DNA of 64,000 bases from Floridanema aerugineum (GTDB taxonomy: Bacteria; Cyanobacteriota; Cyanobacteriia; Cyanobacteriales; Aerosakkonemataceae). Location of the stretch: positions 1 through 64,000 of the forward strand of contig NZ_JBHFNQ010000143.1 of assembly GCF_041929345.1 (NCBI RefSeq), read 5' to 3'. Position 1 is the stretch's first letter, and each line of letters opens with the position of its first letter. Under the pieces are notes generated by a model. That model was not told the origin of the DNA and ran no database searches. It worked only from the letters and a program-made list of their open reading frames with translations. Positions 25,849-34,738 of this stretch are shown one piece after another. A program made the position numbers and the translations under genes.

Positions 25849-26454
25849 ATGCCATCTACAAAACCCTATCAACCCCTAGTTCTCCGATTATTACACGGCA
25901 TCACCGCTTTACTGGTAATTAGCGCCGCGATCACCGGATTTTTAGTATATGATAGCTGGGACGGTCGCTTTGGTCGCCTTGCACTTACTTTAAAAAACCG
26001 CGAATTCATCGATATTCATGGCACATTTGGCTTTTTCTTATTGCCAATTTTGATAATTTTGACAATTTACAGTATTCGGGTTGGTTATCGCCGTTTAATT
26101 CAAGCTGATTCCTTTAGTAAACTTAAAGAAGTCGGTAAACCAATTTGGTGGTATACTCTCCAACGTTTTGCTAATACTTTAATGTTAATTTCTGCCTTAT
26201 TTGCCTTACTTACTGGTAAATTTCAAGATGAAAATTGGCTACCCCAAGGAATATTAAATCAGCCTTGGTACTACGCGCATTTGCTTGCTTGGTGTGGCGT
26301 TGTAATTGCTTTTGCGTTGCATTTATTGATGAGTGTAAAAGTTGGCGGTGTTCCCCTGCTAATTTCCATGTTTGATGCTAAAATTCGTGCAGAAGATAGC
26401 CCGAAATTATGGTGGCAAAAAGTAAAAACTTGGCTGGGTAATCCACATTTGTAA
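25849..26454 (+). CDS. Cytochrome b561-type membrane protein
   Basis: This 201-residue protein has four membrane helices (residues about 13-31, 60-78, 105-125, 142-160). Candidate heme-ligand histidines sit in RLLHGITA, DIHGTFGF, YAHLLAW and ALHLLMS. This fits the bacterial cytochrome b561/Ni-Fe-hydrogenase b-subunit family, which moves electrons from or to quinones. Length is typical (about 170-210). No hydrogenase or partner gene is nearby, and the donor is unknown. DUF4058 follows 28 bases later, perhaps co-transcribed by chance. Confidence 0.78.
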   Translation: MPSTKPYQPLVLRLLHGITALLVISAAITGFLVYDSWDGRFGRLALTLKNREFIDIHGTFGFFLLPILIILTIYSIRVGYRRLIQADSFSKLKEVGKPIWWYTLQRFANTLMLISALFALLTGKFQDENWLPQGILNQPWYYAHLLAWCGVVIAFALHLLMSVKVGGVPLLISMFDAKIRAEDSPKLWWQKVKTWLGNPHL

Positions 26455-26482
26455 ATCCAACTATTTGGTAGGGAAAAATACA

Positions 26483-27277
26483 ATGAGTTCTCCCTTTCCC
26501 GGAATGAATCCTTATTTAGAAGATCCAGAATTGTGGTCGGAAGTTCATCATCGGTTAATTACTGCGATCGCCGATGCACTAGCACCTTCGTTGCGTCCTA
26601 AATATTATGTTGCTATAGAGAAGCGTACTTACTTAAGCAATATCGAAGATAGCGTTTTGGTAGGAATTCCCGACGTAACAGTATTTTCTAGGGGTTTAAA
26701 GAAGAGTGAAACGCGATCGACTCTGACAATCCCTTCTCAAACAGAAGCAGTTACAGTTACAATACCACAACCCGAAGAAATTAGAGAAAGTTATTTAGCA
26801 ATTAAAGAAGTAGGAACAGGCAAAGTTGTTACTGTATTAGAAATCCTTTTTCCAAAAAACAAACGGGCAAAAGAAGGAAGAGAAGCATATCAACGTAAAC
26901 GTCAGCAAGTTTTAGCCAGCTTAACTAATTTAGTAGAAATTGACTTGCTGAGAACCGGAAAACCCATGCGAATTATTGAGAAGATTGAGTCCGATTATCG
27001 CATTTTAATTAGTCGTAGCGATCGCCGTCCTAACGCAAGTCTATATGCTTTTAACTTGCCCGATCAAATTCCCTCATTTCCTTTACCTTTGCAGTCAAGA
27101 GAACCTGAACCATTAATAGATTTGCAAAGCTTATTAAACGGTGTGTACGATCGCGCAGATTTTGATTTAAGGATAGATTACAATCAGGAACCTGTCGTAA
27201 AACTAAGCCCAGAAGATGCCGTTTGGGTAGATGAATTATTACGAAATCAAGGATTACGAGGTACAATTGAAGAATAA
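26483..27277 (+). CDS. DUF4058 family protein
   Basis: This 264-residue protein begins MSSPFPGMNPYLEDPELWSE, the hallmark of the cyanobacterial DUF4058 family. It continues with HHRLITAIADALAPSLRPKY, VLEILFPKNKRAKEGREAYQ and DLLRTGKP. Residues in the ALEILSP-like motif (VLEILFPKNK) and YQRKRQQ resemble a PD-(D/E)XK-like core, but I do not claim nuclease activity. The ATG at 26483 has GGGAAAAA upstream, while a TTG six codons earlier is possible. The family is typically in many copies. It ends 18 bases before the convergent glycosyltransferase gene. Confidence 0.85.
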   Translation: MSSPFPGMNPYLEDPELWSEVHHRLITAIADALAPSLRPKYYVAIEKRTYLSNIEDSVLVGIPDVTVFSRGLKKSETRSTLTIPSQTEAVTVTIPQPEEIRESYLAIKEVGTGKVVTVLEILFPKNKRAKEGREAYQRKRQQVLASLTNLVEIDLLRTGKPMRIIEKIESDYRILISRSDRRPNASLYAFNLPDQIPSFPLPLQSREPEPLIDLQSLLNGVYDRADFDLRIDYNQEPVVKLSPEDAVWVDELLRNQGLRGTIEE

Positions 27278-27294
27278 ATTTTTTGCTCAAATTA

Positions 27295-28158
27295 CTACAT
27301 TGACAAATCAATCTGTTGCCCAATCGTATCTAAAAACTTCGTGCCATAATGTTGAATTTCCAGAAAACTTGCCTGTTGCGGTATGGTTTTATAAACCAAA
27401 AAATGCTTCATAATTCCTAAAGTAGCAGCACTTTCTAAAGGGCCAATAAAACTAGGATCGCGATCGAGAAAATCCGGCTGACTAGCCCAATGCTTCATTT
27501 GATTAGCATTCAAAAAATAACAACCGGAATGGGGATTTAAAGCGCGACGGAAAACCATCGGTACACCCATAATTTTGCTTTGTAATTGCGGACGATCGCT
27601 GACATCTTGAAAATTTTCCGTTGCTTTCGGATTTATATCACCATCAACATAAGCTTTGTAAGAAAGCCCGTGAGTGGAAATTTCATAACGATTTGGTTGC
27701 AACAAACAGCGATCGCCAGCTTCCTTATTAAACCAATATAATTTTACAAAAAACCAAGGATCGTGTATGATTAAATCATCTTCCAAAAAACAGTAATAAT
27801 CATAATTTCCTAAAGAATCTCGCAACACCGCTTGACACTCAAATCCCAAAAACATCGGTTTGGCTTCTGTGGGATAATGTTGATAAAAATGATCAGGTAC
27901 AGGAAGCTGATCCAAAAGATGACAATCTTGAGTTGTACAAATTACAATATCCAAATCATTAGCTAAAGGTTGGTTAGCCGGAAAAGCCAATTTTTCTTTA
28001 ATATTAATAATGCTTTGCGACTTACTAAATAACTGATGTAAAGCAGTAAGACTTTGACTTAATGCTGCTAAACGAGGCTGGGGATTTTTCGATCGGGAAT
28101 CATGCCGACTATTATCTTCCGGTTTAAAAAAGTGAGCAATTGTAATTAGGATTCGCAT
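27295..28158 (-). CDS. GT-A-like glycosyltransferase
   Basis: This 287-residue protein begins MRILITIAHFF. The core YDYYCFLEDDLIIHDPWFF (near residues 120-140) has an EDD triad like a DXD metal/nucleotide-sugar site. GSGCYFLN-like PHSGCYFLNANQMKHW and an IGPLESAATLG segment follow. This pattern fits a small GT-A-fold transferase, family not identified. The gene lies downstream of the GT-PPIase fusion gene, on the same strand, separated by a 53-base hairpin repeat. It is the last gene of the RTX cluster. The Met at 28158 matches the family start better than the Met at 28182. Confidence 0.62.
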   Translation of the reverse strand: MRILITIAHFFKPEDNSRHDSRSKNPQPRLAALSQSLTALHQLFSKSQSIINIKEKLAFPANQPLANDLDIVICTTQDCHLLDQLPVPDHFYQHYPTEAKPMFLGFECQAVLRDSLGNYDYYCFLEDDLIIHDPWFFVKLYWFNKEAGDRCLLQPNRYEISTHGLSYKAYVDGDINPKATENFQDVSDRPQLQSKIMGVPMVFRRALNPHSGCYFLNANQMKHWASQPDFLDRDPSFIGPLESAATLGIMKHFLVYKTIPQQASFLEIQHYGTKFLDTIGQQIDLSM

Positions 28159-28187
28159 TGATAGAAAATAGGAAATAAACATTAAAG

Positions 28188-28240
28188 GTACGTAGTTGCG
28201 CTTCAGCGCTCTTCTCTAGCGCTAAAGCGCAACAACGTAC
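28188..28240. terminator. Long hairpin between the two glycosyltransferase genes
   Basis: GTACGTAGTTGCGCT and AGCGCAACAACGTAC arms, with AGCGCT/AGCGCT inside, form a stem of over 20 bp. It touches the stop codon of the fusion gene at 28240. It is a cyanobacterial GTTGCGCTT-type repeat and may act as a terminator or attenuator. No U-tract follows, so strength is uncertain. Confidence 0.6.
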
Positions 28241-30315
28241 TAACTAGCAATTAATTGCAATGCACTAGGTTTTTTCAGTTGTTCTTTGAGCCAATTATCG
28301 AACAATTCATCGAGTAATTTTTGCTGCATTTGTTCATCGAATTGTGCGGGAATAATCTTTTCAACTCGGACAATTACCCAGATATCTTCGATCGCACTCG
28401 GAACACTTAATTCCCCTGGTTGACTAGTTTGCAAAAGTTGGGCTAATTTAGGATGAGATAAACTCAATGGTACAGGGCCAATTAAACCACCAGTTTTAGC
28501 TTCTGGGCCTTCCGAATATTGTTTAGCAAGTTCGGTAAAAGTTTCTTCCCCTGTTTGCAAACGCAAGTAAAGTTCTTTAGCAAAAGCACCATCCCGCACT
28601 CGAATTAAGGAATAAACATATTCATCGAGTTCTGATTTACGTTGGAGAAAATAGTTTTCTAAATTCTTACTCCAAGTAGCTTGTTTAAACTTTTCAATTC
28701 TCAGTTCGCGAGTAGCCAAATTGATGAATTGAGCTTCCGTCATTCCTTGTTCTTGTAACCATTTTTTCCGGGCTTTTTCGCTGTTTAATTGCCGTTGTTT
28801 ACCGAACTCTAAACAACATTCCATTTGCTCTTTTGGGGTGCAATCAAAAGGTGCGATCGATCGCTCGATAATCATCTCTTCCTGAAGTTTTGGCAGCAGT
28901 TCGTATTGCTTCAACAAAGTAACTAAATCTCTGCCGTTAACTGCTTGATTTCCTGCGCCATTCCCTACAGCAGAATTGCCAATTTGTAAAGTAGTCGGTT
29001 CTATATTACTATCAGCGATCGCCACTAAATGCGATTTCTCATCTTTCCCATTTGAATTGTTTGTTTCACTCTTCGCCATTCTCATCCACAACGGCACTGA
29101 ATTACCGCCAATACCTTCTTGAATCCAATTTAAATGATGCGGTAATAACAGCGATAAATCGTATTTTTCCAAAATTGTTTGTCTTGCTTTCGCCCGAATT
29201 TCACTCATTTTTTCCGGGTGATTTAAAGCTTCCTCAATGCGCGAAGCAATTTCTTCAGGAGAGAAGAACTCAGCCAATAAACCATTAACTCCATCTCGGA
29301 TCATCTCAGTTACCGGAGCAGTATTAGAACCAATAACTAAACAACCAGTAGATAAAGCTTCCAACAATGACCAAGATAAAACAAACGGACGAGTTAAATA
29401 AACATGAGCCGAAGAAGCTTGTAAAACTTGCACATATTCATCATAAGGCAGATGTCCAGTAAAGTGAACCCGCGACAAATCTAAGGGGAACTTTTCTAAC
29501 ATTAACTGCTTATAAGTTTTCCCATCGGGTAGAGTTCTACCATAAGCAACTCGATCTTCCCCAACAATGACCACATGACATTGAGGGCGACGTTGTTGGA
29601 GTAAATAAATTGCCTCAATAAATTGGGGAAAACCTCGGTAAGGTTCCATGCCTCGACCAACATAAGTCACCAGTTCTTCTACATGAGAAAGGTCAAGGTT
29701 TATTCTGGGTAAAACTAACTTTGCTCCCGGTTTAGGACAAAAGAAATTAGTGTCAATGCCATCATGAAGAACTTTAATTTTATCTTGATATTCATCGGGG
29801 AATTGTTGCTTCTGCCAATATGTAGGAGACAGACCCCGATCGCAACTATATAAATCTAATAAAATCGGCGCATTTTTAATTCTAATTCTCGCTTCATCAT
29901 CACCATTTAACTGTTCGCTGGGGTCAAAATCCGCATCAGTTCCATGAGCATGATAAAACCACTCGAAATAACACAATAATTTAGCTTTAGGAAATATATC
30001 TTTCATTAATAAAGTCGGCCCCCAACCCGAATGACCATAGACCACATCGGGAACAAAACCCCTAGCCTTGAGTTGTTCAGCCATCCGATACACAGCCTGA
30101 CCTTGTAATACAGCATTTTCCAAAGGACGCACATAATGGTGAGTTTCCGGTCTTGCTTCGCGTTTTGGTTGATAAATCATTTTACTGACACCAGGGAGAT
30201 TACCATCCCGGCGAGTAGTGCCGAACACGACTTGGTGACGTTTATCTTTAGCTAATGCCCCAGCAACATGACGGAATTGGGCGGGAAAATTAGGATGTAA
30301 AAAGAGGATACGCAT
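28240..30315 (-). CDS. Fusion of GT4 glycosyltransferase and parvulin-type prolyl isomerase
   Basis: This 691-residue protein joins two enzymes. Residues 1-400 are a GT4 glycosyltransferase. It begins MRILFLHPNFPAQFRHVAGA, has YGHSGWGPTLL and LHDGIDTNFF, and the donor-site segment RPFVLSWSLLEALSTGCLVI. Residues 400-463 are a low-complexity linker. Residues 464-560 are helical and resemble the N-terminal part of SurA/PrsA-like isomerases. Residues about 566-655 are a rotamase domain: FTELAKQYSEGPEAKTGGLIGPVPL and PGELSVPSAIEDIWVIVRVE. In cyanobacteria, separate PPIases of this kind sit beside type I secretion genes, from memory. No signal peptide is present. The gene lies 145 bases downstream of the RTX gene at 30460 and may be transcribed with it. 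Sugar donor and target are unknown. Confidence 0.85.
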   Translation of the reverse strand: MRILFLHPNFPAQFRHVAGALAKDKRHQVVFGTTRRDGNLPGVSKMIYQPKREARPETHHYVRPLENAVLQGQAVYRMAEQLKARGFVPDVVYGHSGWGPTLLMKDIFPKAKLLCYFEWFYHAHGTDADFDPSEQLNGDDEARIRIKNAPILLDLYSCDRGLSPTYWQKQQFPDEYQDKIKVLHDGIDTNFFCPKPGAKLVLPRINLDLSHVEELVTYVGRGMEPYRGFPQFIEAIYLLQQRRPQCHVVIVGEDRVAYGRTLPDGKTYKQLMLEKFPLDLSRVHFTGHLPYDEYVQVLQASSAHVYLTRPFVLSWSLLEALSTGCLVIGSNTAPVTEMIRDGVNGLLAEFFSPEEIASRIEEALNHPEKMSEIRAKARQTILEKYDLSLLLPHHLNWIQEGIGGNSVPLWMRMAKSETNNSNGKDEKSHLVAIADSNIEPTTLQIGNSAVGNGAGNQAVNGRDLVTLLKQYELLPKLQEEMIIERSIAPFDCTPKEQMECCLEFGKQRQLNSEKARKKWLQEQGMTEAQFINLATRELRIEKFKQATWSKNLENYFLQRKSELDEYVYSLIRVRDGAFAKELYLRLQTGEETFTELAKQYSEGPEAKTGGLIGPVPLSLSHPKLAQLLQTSQPGELSVPSAIEDIWVIVRVEKIIPAQFDEQMQQKLLDELFDNWLKEQLKKPSALQLIAS

Positions 30316-30345
30316 AGTTAGTTTTGTGTGAGTAGTAGTATCCTA

Positions 30346-30450
30346 CTGTCTGGTTGGTCAAAAGACAGCAGGAGATGAACAAAATTATTCTGAAACTAGC
30401 GAGAGTGCGATCGAGCATCAGATGCCTGTATCCGGTTGACCCAGATACAG
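30346..30450 (-). promoter_or_regulatory. Two hairpins downstream of RTX gene 1
   Basis: CTGTCT/AGACAG (30346-30368) and CTGTATC/GATACAG (30426-30450) form two stem-loops just past the RTX gene stop. The same arrangement, with related sequence, recurs after the second RTX gene (31874-31982). No T-tract follows. They could be terminators or 3' mRNA stabilisers. Confidence 0.5.
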
Positions 30451-30459
30451 ACCCATTTC

Positions 30460-31710
30460 CTAGCTAACAAAATCTGAGGCATCGAAGGCTCCAGGAAGTA
30501 CACCTTGCACAACTGCTAAGGTTTCAGCTTGAGAAATCGGAATGCCAGCAGCCGGAGTAACGTAGATCCGAGTACTAGCCGTAGCAACACCAGCAACAGT
30601 GAGATTGATGCGCTGGAACGACAGCTGCTCAAAGGCAATATTCTCAAGCAGGAAGAAGTCAGTACCATTTTGGAAATCAGTGATCCAGTCACCCGGAGGA
30701 GGAGCGATAATTGGCTCACCTGGATCGATCGGCTCTGGCACAAATTCCGCATAATTCAATTGGAAGTAATCAGTCTCAGTCCCGCCAGTCAGCGTATCGC
30801 GTGTGGTTTGGGTTTCTGCATCTTCGCCACCAAAGAGAATATCAATACCAGCGCCACCGATAACGCGATCGACACCAGCACCACCATCCAGGAAGTCATC
30901 CCCAGCACCACCATTGAGCACATCATTGCCAGCCAGAGATTCAACTACACCCAGATCGCCATAGATGGTGTCATTGCCACCTAGTCCATTCAGGTTATCA
31001 GCGCCCTCACCACCATCGATGTAGTCACCTTCAACACCACCTCGGATGGTTTCTAAACCAGCACCGCCGAACAGTGTACTTGCGCCAGCACCCCCATCCA
31101 GAACATCGTTGCCGTCGCCACCATCAAGGGTATCAAGACCATTACCGCCTACGAGGGAGTCATCACCAGCATAACCATAGATAACGTCATCGCCATCGCC
31201 ACCCACCAGGGTATCGTTGCCGCCGCCACTCAAGCTGTCACCTTCACCGTAAATGGTGTCATTCCCAGCGCCACCAAACACGGAGTCAGCACCACCGAAA
31301 ATGGAGTCATCCTTTGTACCATCCCCGTACAGTTGGTCATTAGAAAAGCTACCAACTACGGTGTCATTTCCCGCACCGCCCTTAGCCGTATCCTCAAAGC
31401 CGCCATATACCCAGTCGTTGCCAGCACCACCATCGAGCAGGTCTTTGCCATCATTGGCATCATCAGCAGTCGTCCCACCAAACAGGGTATCATTGCCAGC
31501 TTCACCATACAGCGAGTCCTCGCCTGCATCCCCATAGAGTCTGTCAGCGCCAGCACCACCAAACAGGGTGTCTTTATCAGCGCCACCTTCGAGCAGGTCA
31601 TTACCGCCTAAGCCTAATAACTCGTCATCACCAGCAAAGCCGCGCAGTGTGTCGGCATTCGCTGTTCCTGTGAGAGTGTCCTTGTCTGCTGTGCCATTTC
31701 TGATCGCCAT
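30460..31710 (-). CDS. RTX (hemolysin-type calcium-binding) protein 1
   Basis: This 416-residue protein is made almost entirely of GGxGxDxLx calcium-binding nonapeptides, residues about 15-310 (for example GGAGADRLYGDAGEDSLYG). It starts MAIRNGTADKD without a signal peptide. The end (residues 325-416) is a conserved domain, GDWITDFQNGTDFFLLE...TRIYVTPAAG, shared with two paralogs. It probably carries the type I secretion signal. Such proteins fold on Ca2+ outside the cell and form surface or matrix layers. It is strongly acidic. AGAGG lies before the ATG. It is the last of six RTX genes on this strand. Confidence 0.9.
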   Translation of the reverse strand: MAIRNGTADKDTLTGTANADTLRGFAGDDELLGLGGNDLLEGGADKDTLFGGAGADRLYGDAGEDSLYGEAGNDTLFGGTTADDANDGKDLLDGGAGNDWVYGGFEDTAKGGAGNDTVVGSFSNDQLYGDGTKDDSIFGGADSVFGGAGNDTIYGEGDSLSGGGNDTLVGGDGDDVIYGYAGDDSLVGGNGLDTLDGGDGNDVLDGGAGASTLFGGAGLETIRGGVEGDYIDGGEGADNLNGLGGNDTIYGDLGVVESLAGNDVLNGGAGDDFLDGGAGVDRVIGGAGIDILFGGEDAETQTTRDTLTGGTETDYFQLNYAEFVPEPIDPGEPIIAPPPGDWITDFQNGTDFFLLENIAFEQLSFQRINLTVAGVATASTRIYVTPAAGIPISQAETLAVVQGVLPGAFDASDFVS

Positions 31711-31873
31711 AATTTACCTCTTTTATAGATTCAAGTTGTTTTTTGGTAGGAGATAGTTGATGCACTTAAAAATTTCGATTAGTTGATTTTTAATTCAAAT
31801 CCCTACGATTTACGGATTACGTTTCAATAGGATGTAAAAATCAAATACTCATCGCTTTGTTAGTAAGTTCCTA

Positions 31874-31982
31874 CTGTCTGGTTGCCTCCAGACAGCAGGA
31901 GATGAACAGAATGCGAGATTTGATTTGCTCAAACTCATTTGAGCATCAGGTGTGTGTATCCGGTTGGCGCTAGATACACACA
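31874..31982 (-). promoter_or_regulatory. Two hairpins downstream of RTX gene 2
   Basis: CTGTCTGG/CCAGACAG (31874-31895) and TGTGTGTATC/GATACACACA (31951-31982) are paralogous to hairpins at 30346-30450. The last stem ends 7 bases from the RTX gene 2 stop. A smaller stem, GCTCAA/TTGAGC, lies between them. They were duplicated together with the gene. Confidence 0.55.
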
Positions 31983-31988
31983 CATTTC

Positions 31989-33242
31989 TTAGATAGATGA
32001 AACAAAATCTGTTGCGTCGAAGGCTCCGGGAAGTACACCTTGGACAACAGCCAGAGTTTCGGCTTGCGAAATCGGAATGCCAGCAGCAGGAGTAACGTAG
32101 ATCCGAGTACTCGCCGTAGCAACACCAGCAACCGTCAGGTTGATGCGCTGGAATCCTAGAGAGGTAAAATCAATACCGTCAAGCAGGAAGAAGTCTGTAC
32201 CATTTTGGAAGTCAGCAATCCAGTCACCCGGAGGAGGCGAGATGATTGGCTCACCTGGCTGGATCGGCTCTGGGACAAATGCTGTGTAATTTAATTGGAA
32301 GAAATCAGTCTCAGTTCCACCAGTCAGCGTGTCGCGTAAGGTTTGGGTTTCTGGGTCTTCGCCACCAAACACAAGGTCAACGCCAGCGCCACCGATAACG
32401 CGATCGACACCCGCACCACCATCTAGGAAGTCATCCCCAGCACCGCCATTGAGCACATCATTGCCAGCCAGAGATTCAACTACACCCAAATCGCCGTACA
32501 TGGTGTCATTACCACCAAGTCCCTGAAGGTTATCAACGCCTTCACCACCATCGATGTAGTCACCTTCAACACCACCCCGGATGGTTTCTAAGCCAGCACC
32601 GCCCAACAGCGTACTAGCACCAGCACCGCCATCCAAAATGTCGTCGCCGTCGCCACCGTCGAGGTAGTCAATACCATCACCACCCAAGAGGGAGTCATTA
32701 CCGCCATAACCAAAGATAGTGTCATCGCCACCTTCGCCTAAGATGGTATCGTTGCCGCCGAAAATTGTGTCGTTAGCTTCGCCGTAAATGGTGTCATTAC
32801 CTTCTCCACCTGCGATCGAATCAGCACCACCAGCAGCTAAACCTTCTGCATCGTCGCCGTACAATGCGTCACCAAAGAAGCTACCAACTACGGTGTCATT
32901 TCCCGCACCGCCCATCGCGGTATCCTCGAAGCCGCCATATACCCAGTCACTACCAAGACCGCCATCGAGGAAGTCTTTGCCATCATTGGCATCGTCAGCA
33001 GTCGTCCCACCAAACAGGGTGTCATTGCCAGCTTCACCATACAGCACATCTTCGCCTGCATCCCCACGCAGTCTGTCAGCGCCAGCACCACCAAACAGGG
33101 TGTCTTTATCTAATCCACCTTCGAGCAGGTCATTACCGCCTAAGCCTAATAACTCGTCATCACCAGCAAAGCCGCGCAGTGTGTCAGCATTCGCTGTTCC
33201 TGTAAGGGTGTCGGGCAGTGGTGTTCCATTTCTGATAGCCAT
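31989..33242 (-). CDS. RTX protein 2
   Basis: This 417-residue protein is a close paralog of the genes at 30460 and 33422. It has an N-terminal nonapeptide array (MAIRNGTPLPDTLTGTANAD, then GGAGADRLRGDAGEDVLYGE) and the same C-terminal domain (GDWIADFQNGTDFFLLDG and so on). I chose the ATG at 33242 because GAGGAG lies upstream, as for the others. A longer frame to 33263 adds seven residues. DNA identity to gene 1 at the 3' end is very high. It is predicted to be exported, Ca-binding and acidic. Confidence 0.9.
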   Translation of the reverse strand: MAIRNGTPLPDTLTGTANADTLRGFAGDDELLGLGGNDLLEGGLDKDTLFGGAGADRLRGDAGEDVLYGEAGNDTLFGGTTADDANDGKDFLDGGLGSDWVYGGFEDTAMGGAGNDTVVGSFFGDALYGDDAEGLAAGGADSIAGGEGNDTIYGEANDTIFGGNDTILGEGGDDTIFGYGGNDSLLGGDGIDYLDGGDGDDILDGGAGASTLLGGAGLETIRGGVEGDYIDGGEGVDNLQGLGGNDTMYGDLGVVESLAGNDVLNGGAGDDFLDGGAGVDRVIGGAGVDLVFGGEDPETQTLRDTLTGGTETDFFQLNYTAFVPEPIQPGEPIISPPPGDWIADFQNGTDFFLLDGIDFTSLGFQRINLTVAGVATASTRIYVTPAAGIPISQAETLAVVQGVLPGAFDATDFVSSI

Positions 33243-33327
33243 GATTTTCTCCTCATTTACCAAAAGTTGTGTTTTAACCCAAAGATGATTGATGCAATAA
33301 AGCCTTTTGTTAATCTCCTTCTCTCTC

Positions 33328-33353
33328 CCCCTCTCCCAGATTTAGGAGAGGGG
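33328..33353 (-). terminator. Hairpin downstream of RTX gene 3
   Basis: CCCCTCTCC and GGAGAGGGG form a perfect 9-bp stem with an 8-base loop, 69 bases after the RTX gene 3 stop codon. On the minus strand it is followed by AGGGAGAG, not a T-run, so terminator strength is doubtful. Confidence 0.5.
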
Positions 33354-33421
33354 TGCCAAAGGCATAGAGAAGAGAAATGAAAAGTCAAAGTTAGTCATCA
33401 TCAAAGAAACTCCTATTTAAA

Positions 33422-34684
33422 TCACGCCGGAACAAAGTCTGTTGCTGTAAACCTTCCGGGGAGTAACCCAGCCACAACCGCTAATTCTTCGCCAGTTGCA
33501 GTTACACTGATTCGAGTACTACCCGTTGAAACACCATTAATCGTCAGATTCACACGGGCGATCGTCAGGGCTTCAAAGCTGAATCCTGTTTGTAAGAAAT
33601 CAATGCCATCTTGGAAGTCCGAGATATAGTCGCCCGTTTGTCCACTCAACCCGGAGTTTTCCAAGGTAAAGTAATCAGCGCCCGTGCCGCCTGTCAGGGT
33701 GTCGCGTTGAGTTTGTTCGGGTAGGTCATTGCCGCCAAACAGGGTGTCACTACCAGCGCCACCAAGAATGCGATCGACTCCCGCACCCCCATCAAGCAAG
33801 TCATCGCCAACACCGCCATTGAGGACATCATTGCCAGCCAAGGTATCAATGCCGTCACCGTCGCCATAAATGGTGTCGTTGCCATCACCACCTAAGAGAC
33901 TGTCAGTACCTTCTCCTCCTTCGATCGCATCTCCATCTAATCCGCCGCTGATGGTATCTAAACCTGCACCACCCAACAGCGTATTTGCGCCAAGCTCATC
34001 TACCAGGAAGTCATTCCCTTCGCCACCTTCCAAGAGGTCATTACCATCGCCACCATTCAGGTAGTCATCCCCAGCAAAGCCATAGATTTCGTCATCCCCA
34101 GAATCACCCAGCAGGGAGTCATTACCACCCGCACTTAAGGTATCTGCATCACCGTAAATGGTGTCACTGCCATCTCCACCCAGAACGGTGTCAGCACCCG
34201 CAATACCCAAGGTGTCATCACCTAACAGGAAGTCATTGCTCAAGCTGCCATCCAGAAAGTCATTGCCACTGCCGCCATTGAGAGTGTCGTCAAAAAAGCT
34301 ACCTGTGAGAGTATCCGAGCCAGCTTCGCCGTTCAGGGAACCTTCCCCGGAAAGAACATCATTGCCATCACCGCCAAATAGTTCATCCTCAGTTCCACCA
34401 AATAGCCAGTCGTTACCAGCACCACCATTCAGGGTATCTTTGCCTTCCCCACCATCGAGGGTGTCAGCACCCGCTTCGCCTTCTAGGAGGTCATCACCTG
34501 CATCACCGAAGAGGCGATCGTTACCTGCCCCACCAAACAAATCATCACTGCCATCTCCACCTAGAAGCAGGTCATTGCCGCCTAAGCCTGATAGAATATC
34601 GTCTCCGCCAAAACCGCGTAGTGTGTCGGCATTCGCCGTCCCTGTTAGCGTATCAGGAGCTTCTGTTCCATTTCTGATTGCCAT
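33422..34684 (-). CDS. RTX protein 3
   Basis: This 420-residue protein belongs to the same family but is more diverged. The start is MAIRNGTEAPDTLTGTANAD, then a longer, more regular array of GGxGxDxLx units (GGDGSDDLFGGAGNDRLFGD). The C-terminal domain has GDYISDFQDGIDFLQTGFSF. TRISVTATGEELAVVAGLLPG and FTATDF follow. Like its paralogs it has no N-terminal signal peptide and is probably exported by a type I system. AGAGG lies before the ATG. It is 54 bases downstream of the pentapeptide-RTX gene at 34739. Confidence 0.9.
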   Translation of the reverse strand: MAIRNGTEAPDTLTGTANADTLRGFGGDDILSGLGGNDLLLGGDGSDDLFGGAGNDRLFGDAGDDLLEGEAGADTLDGGEGKDTLNGGAGNDWLFGGTEDELFGGDGNDVLSGEGSLNGEAGSDTLTGSFFDDTLNGGSGNDFLDGSLSNDFLLGDDTLGIAGADTVLGGDGSDTIYGDADTLSAGGNDSLLGDSGDDEIYGFAGDDYLNGGDGNDLLEGGEGNDFLVDELGANTLLGGAGLDTISGGLDGDAIEGGEGTDSLLGGDGNDTIYGDGDGIDTLAGNDVLNGGVGDDLLDGGAGVDRILGGAGSDTLFGGNDLPEQTQRDTLTGGTGADYFTLENSGLSGQTGDYISDFQDGIDFLQTGFSFEALTIARVNLTINGVSTGSTRISVTATGEELAVVAGLLPGRFTATDFVPA

Positions 34685-34738
34685 TTTTTACCTCTGTTGA
34701 TTAGATGAATTTGCTTAATGCACGCACTAAAAGGGAAG

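Noticed and set aside
28240..30315. Two separate genes wrongly joined
   Set aside because: The frame is continuous with no stop, and the linker is low complexity as in natural fusions. No internal ribosome site and start is evident at residue 460.
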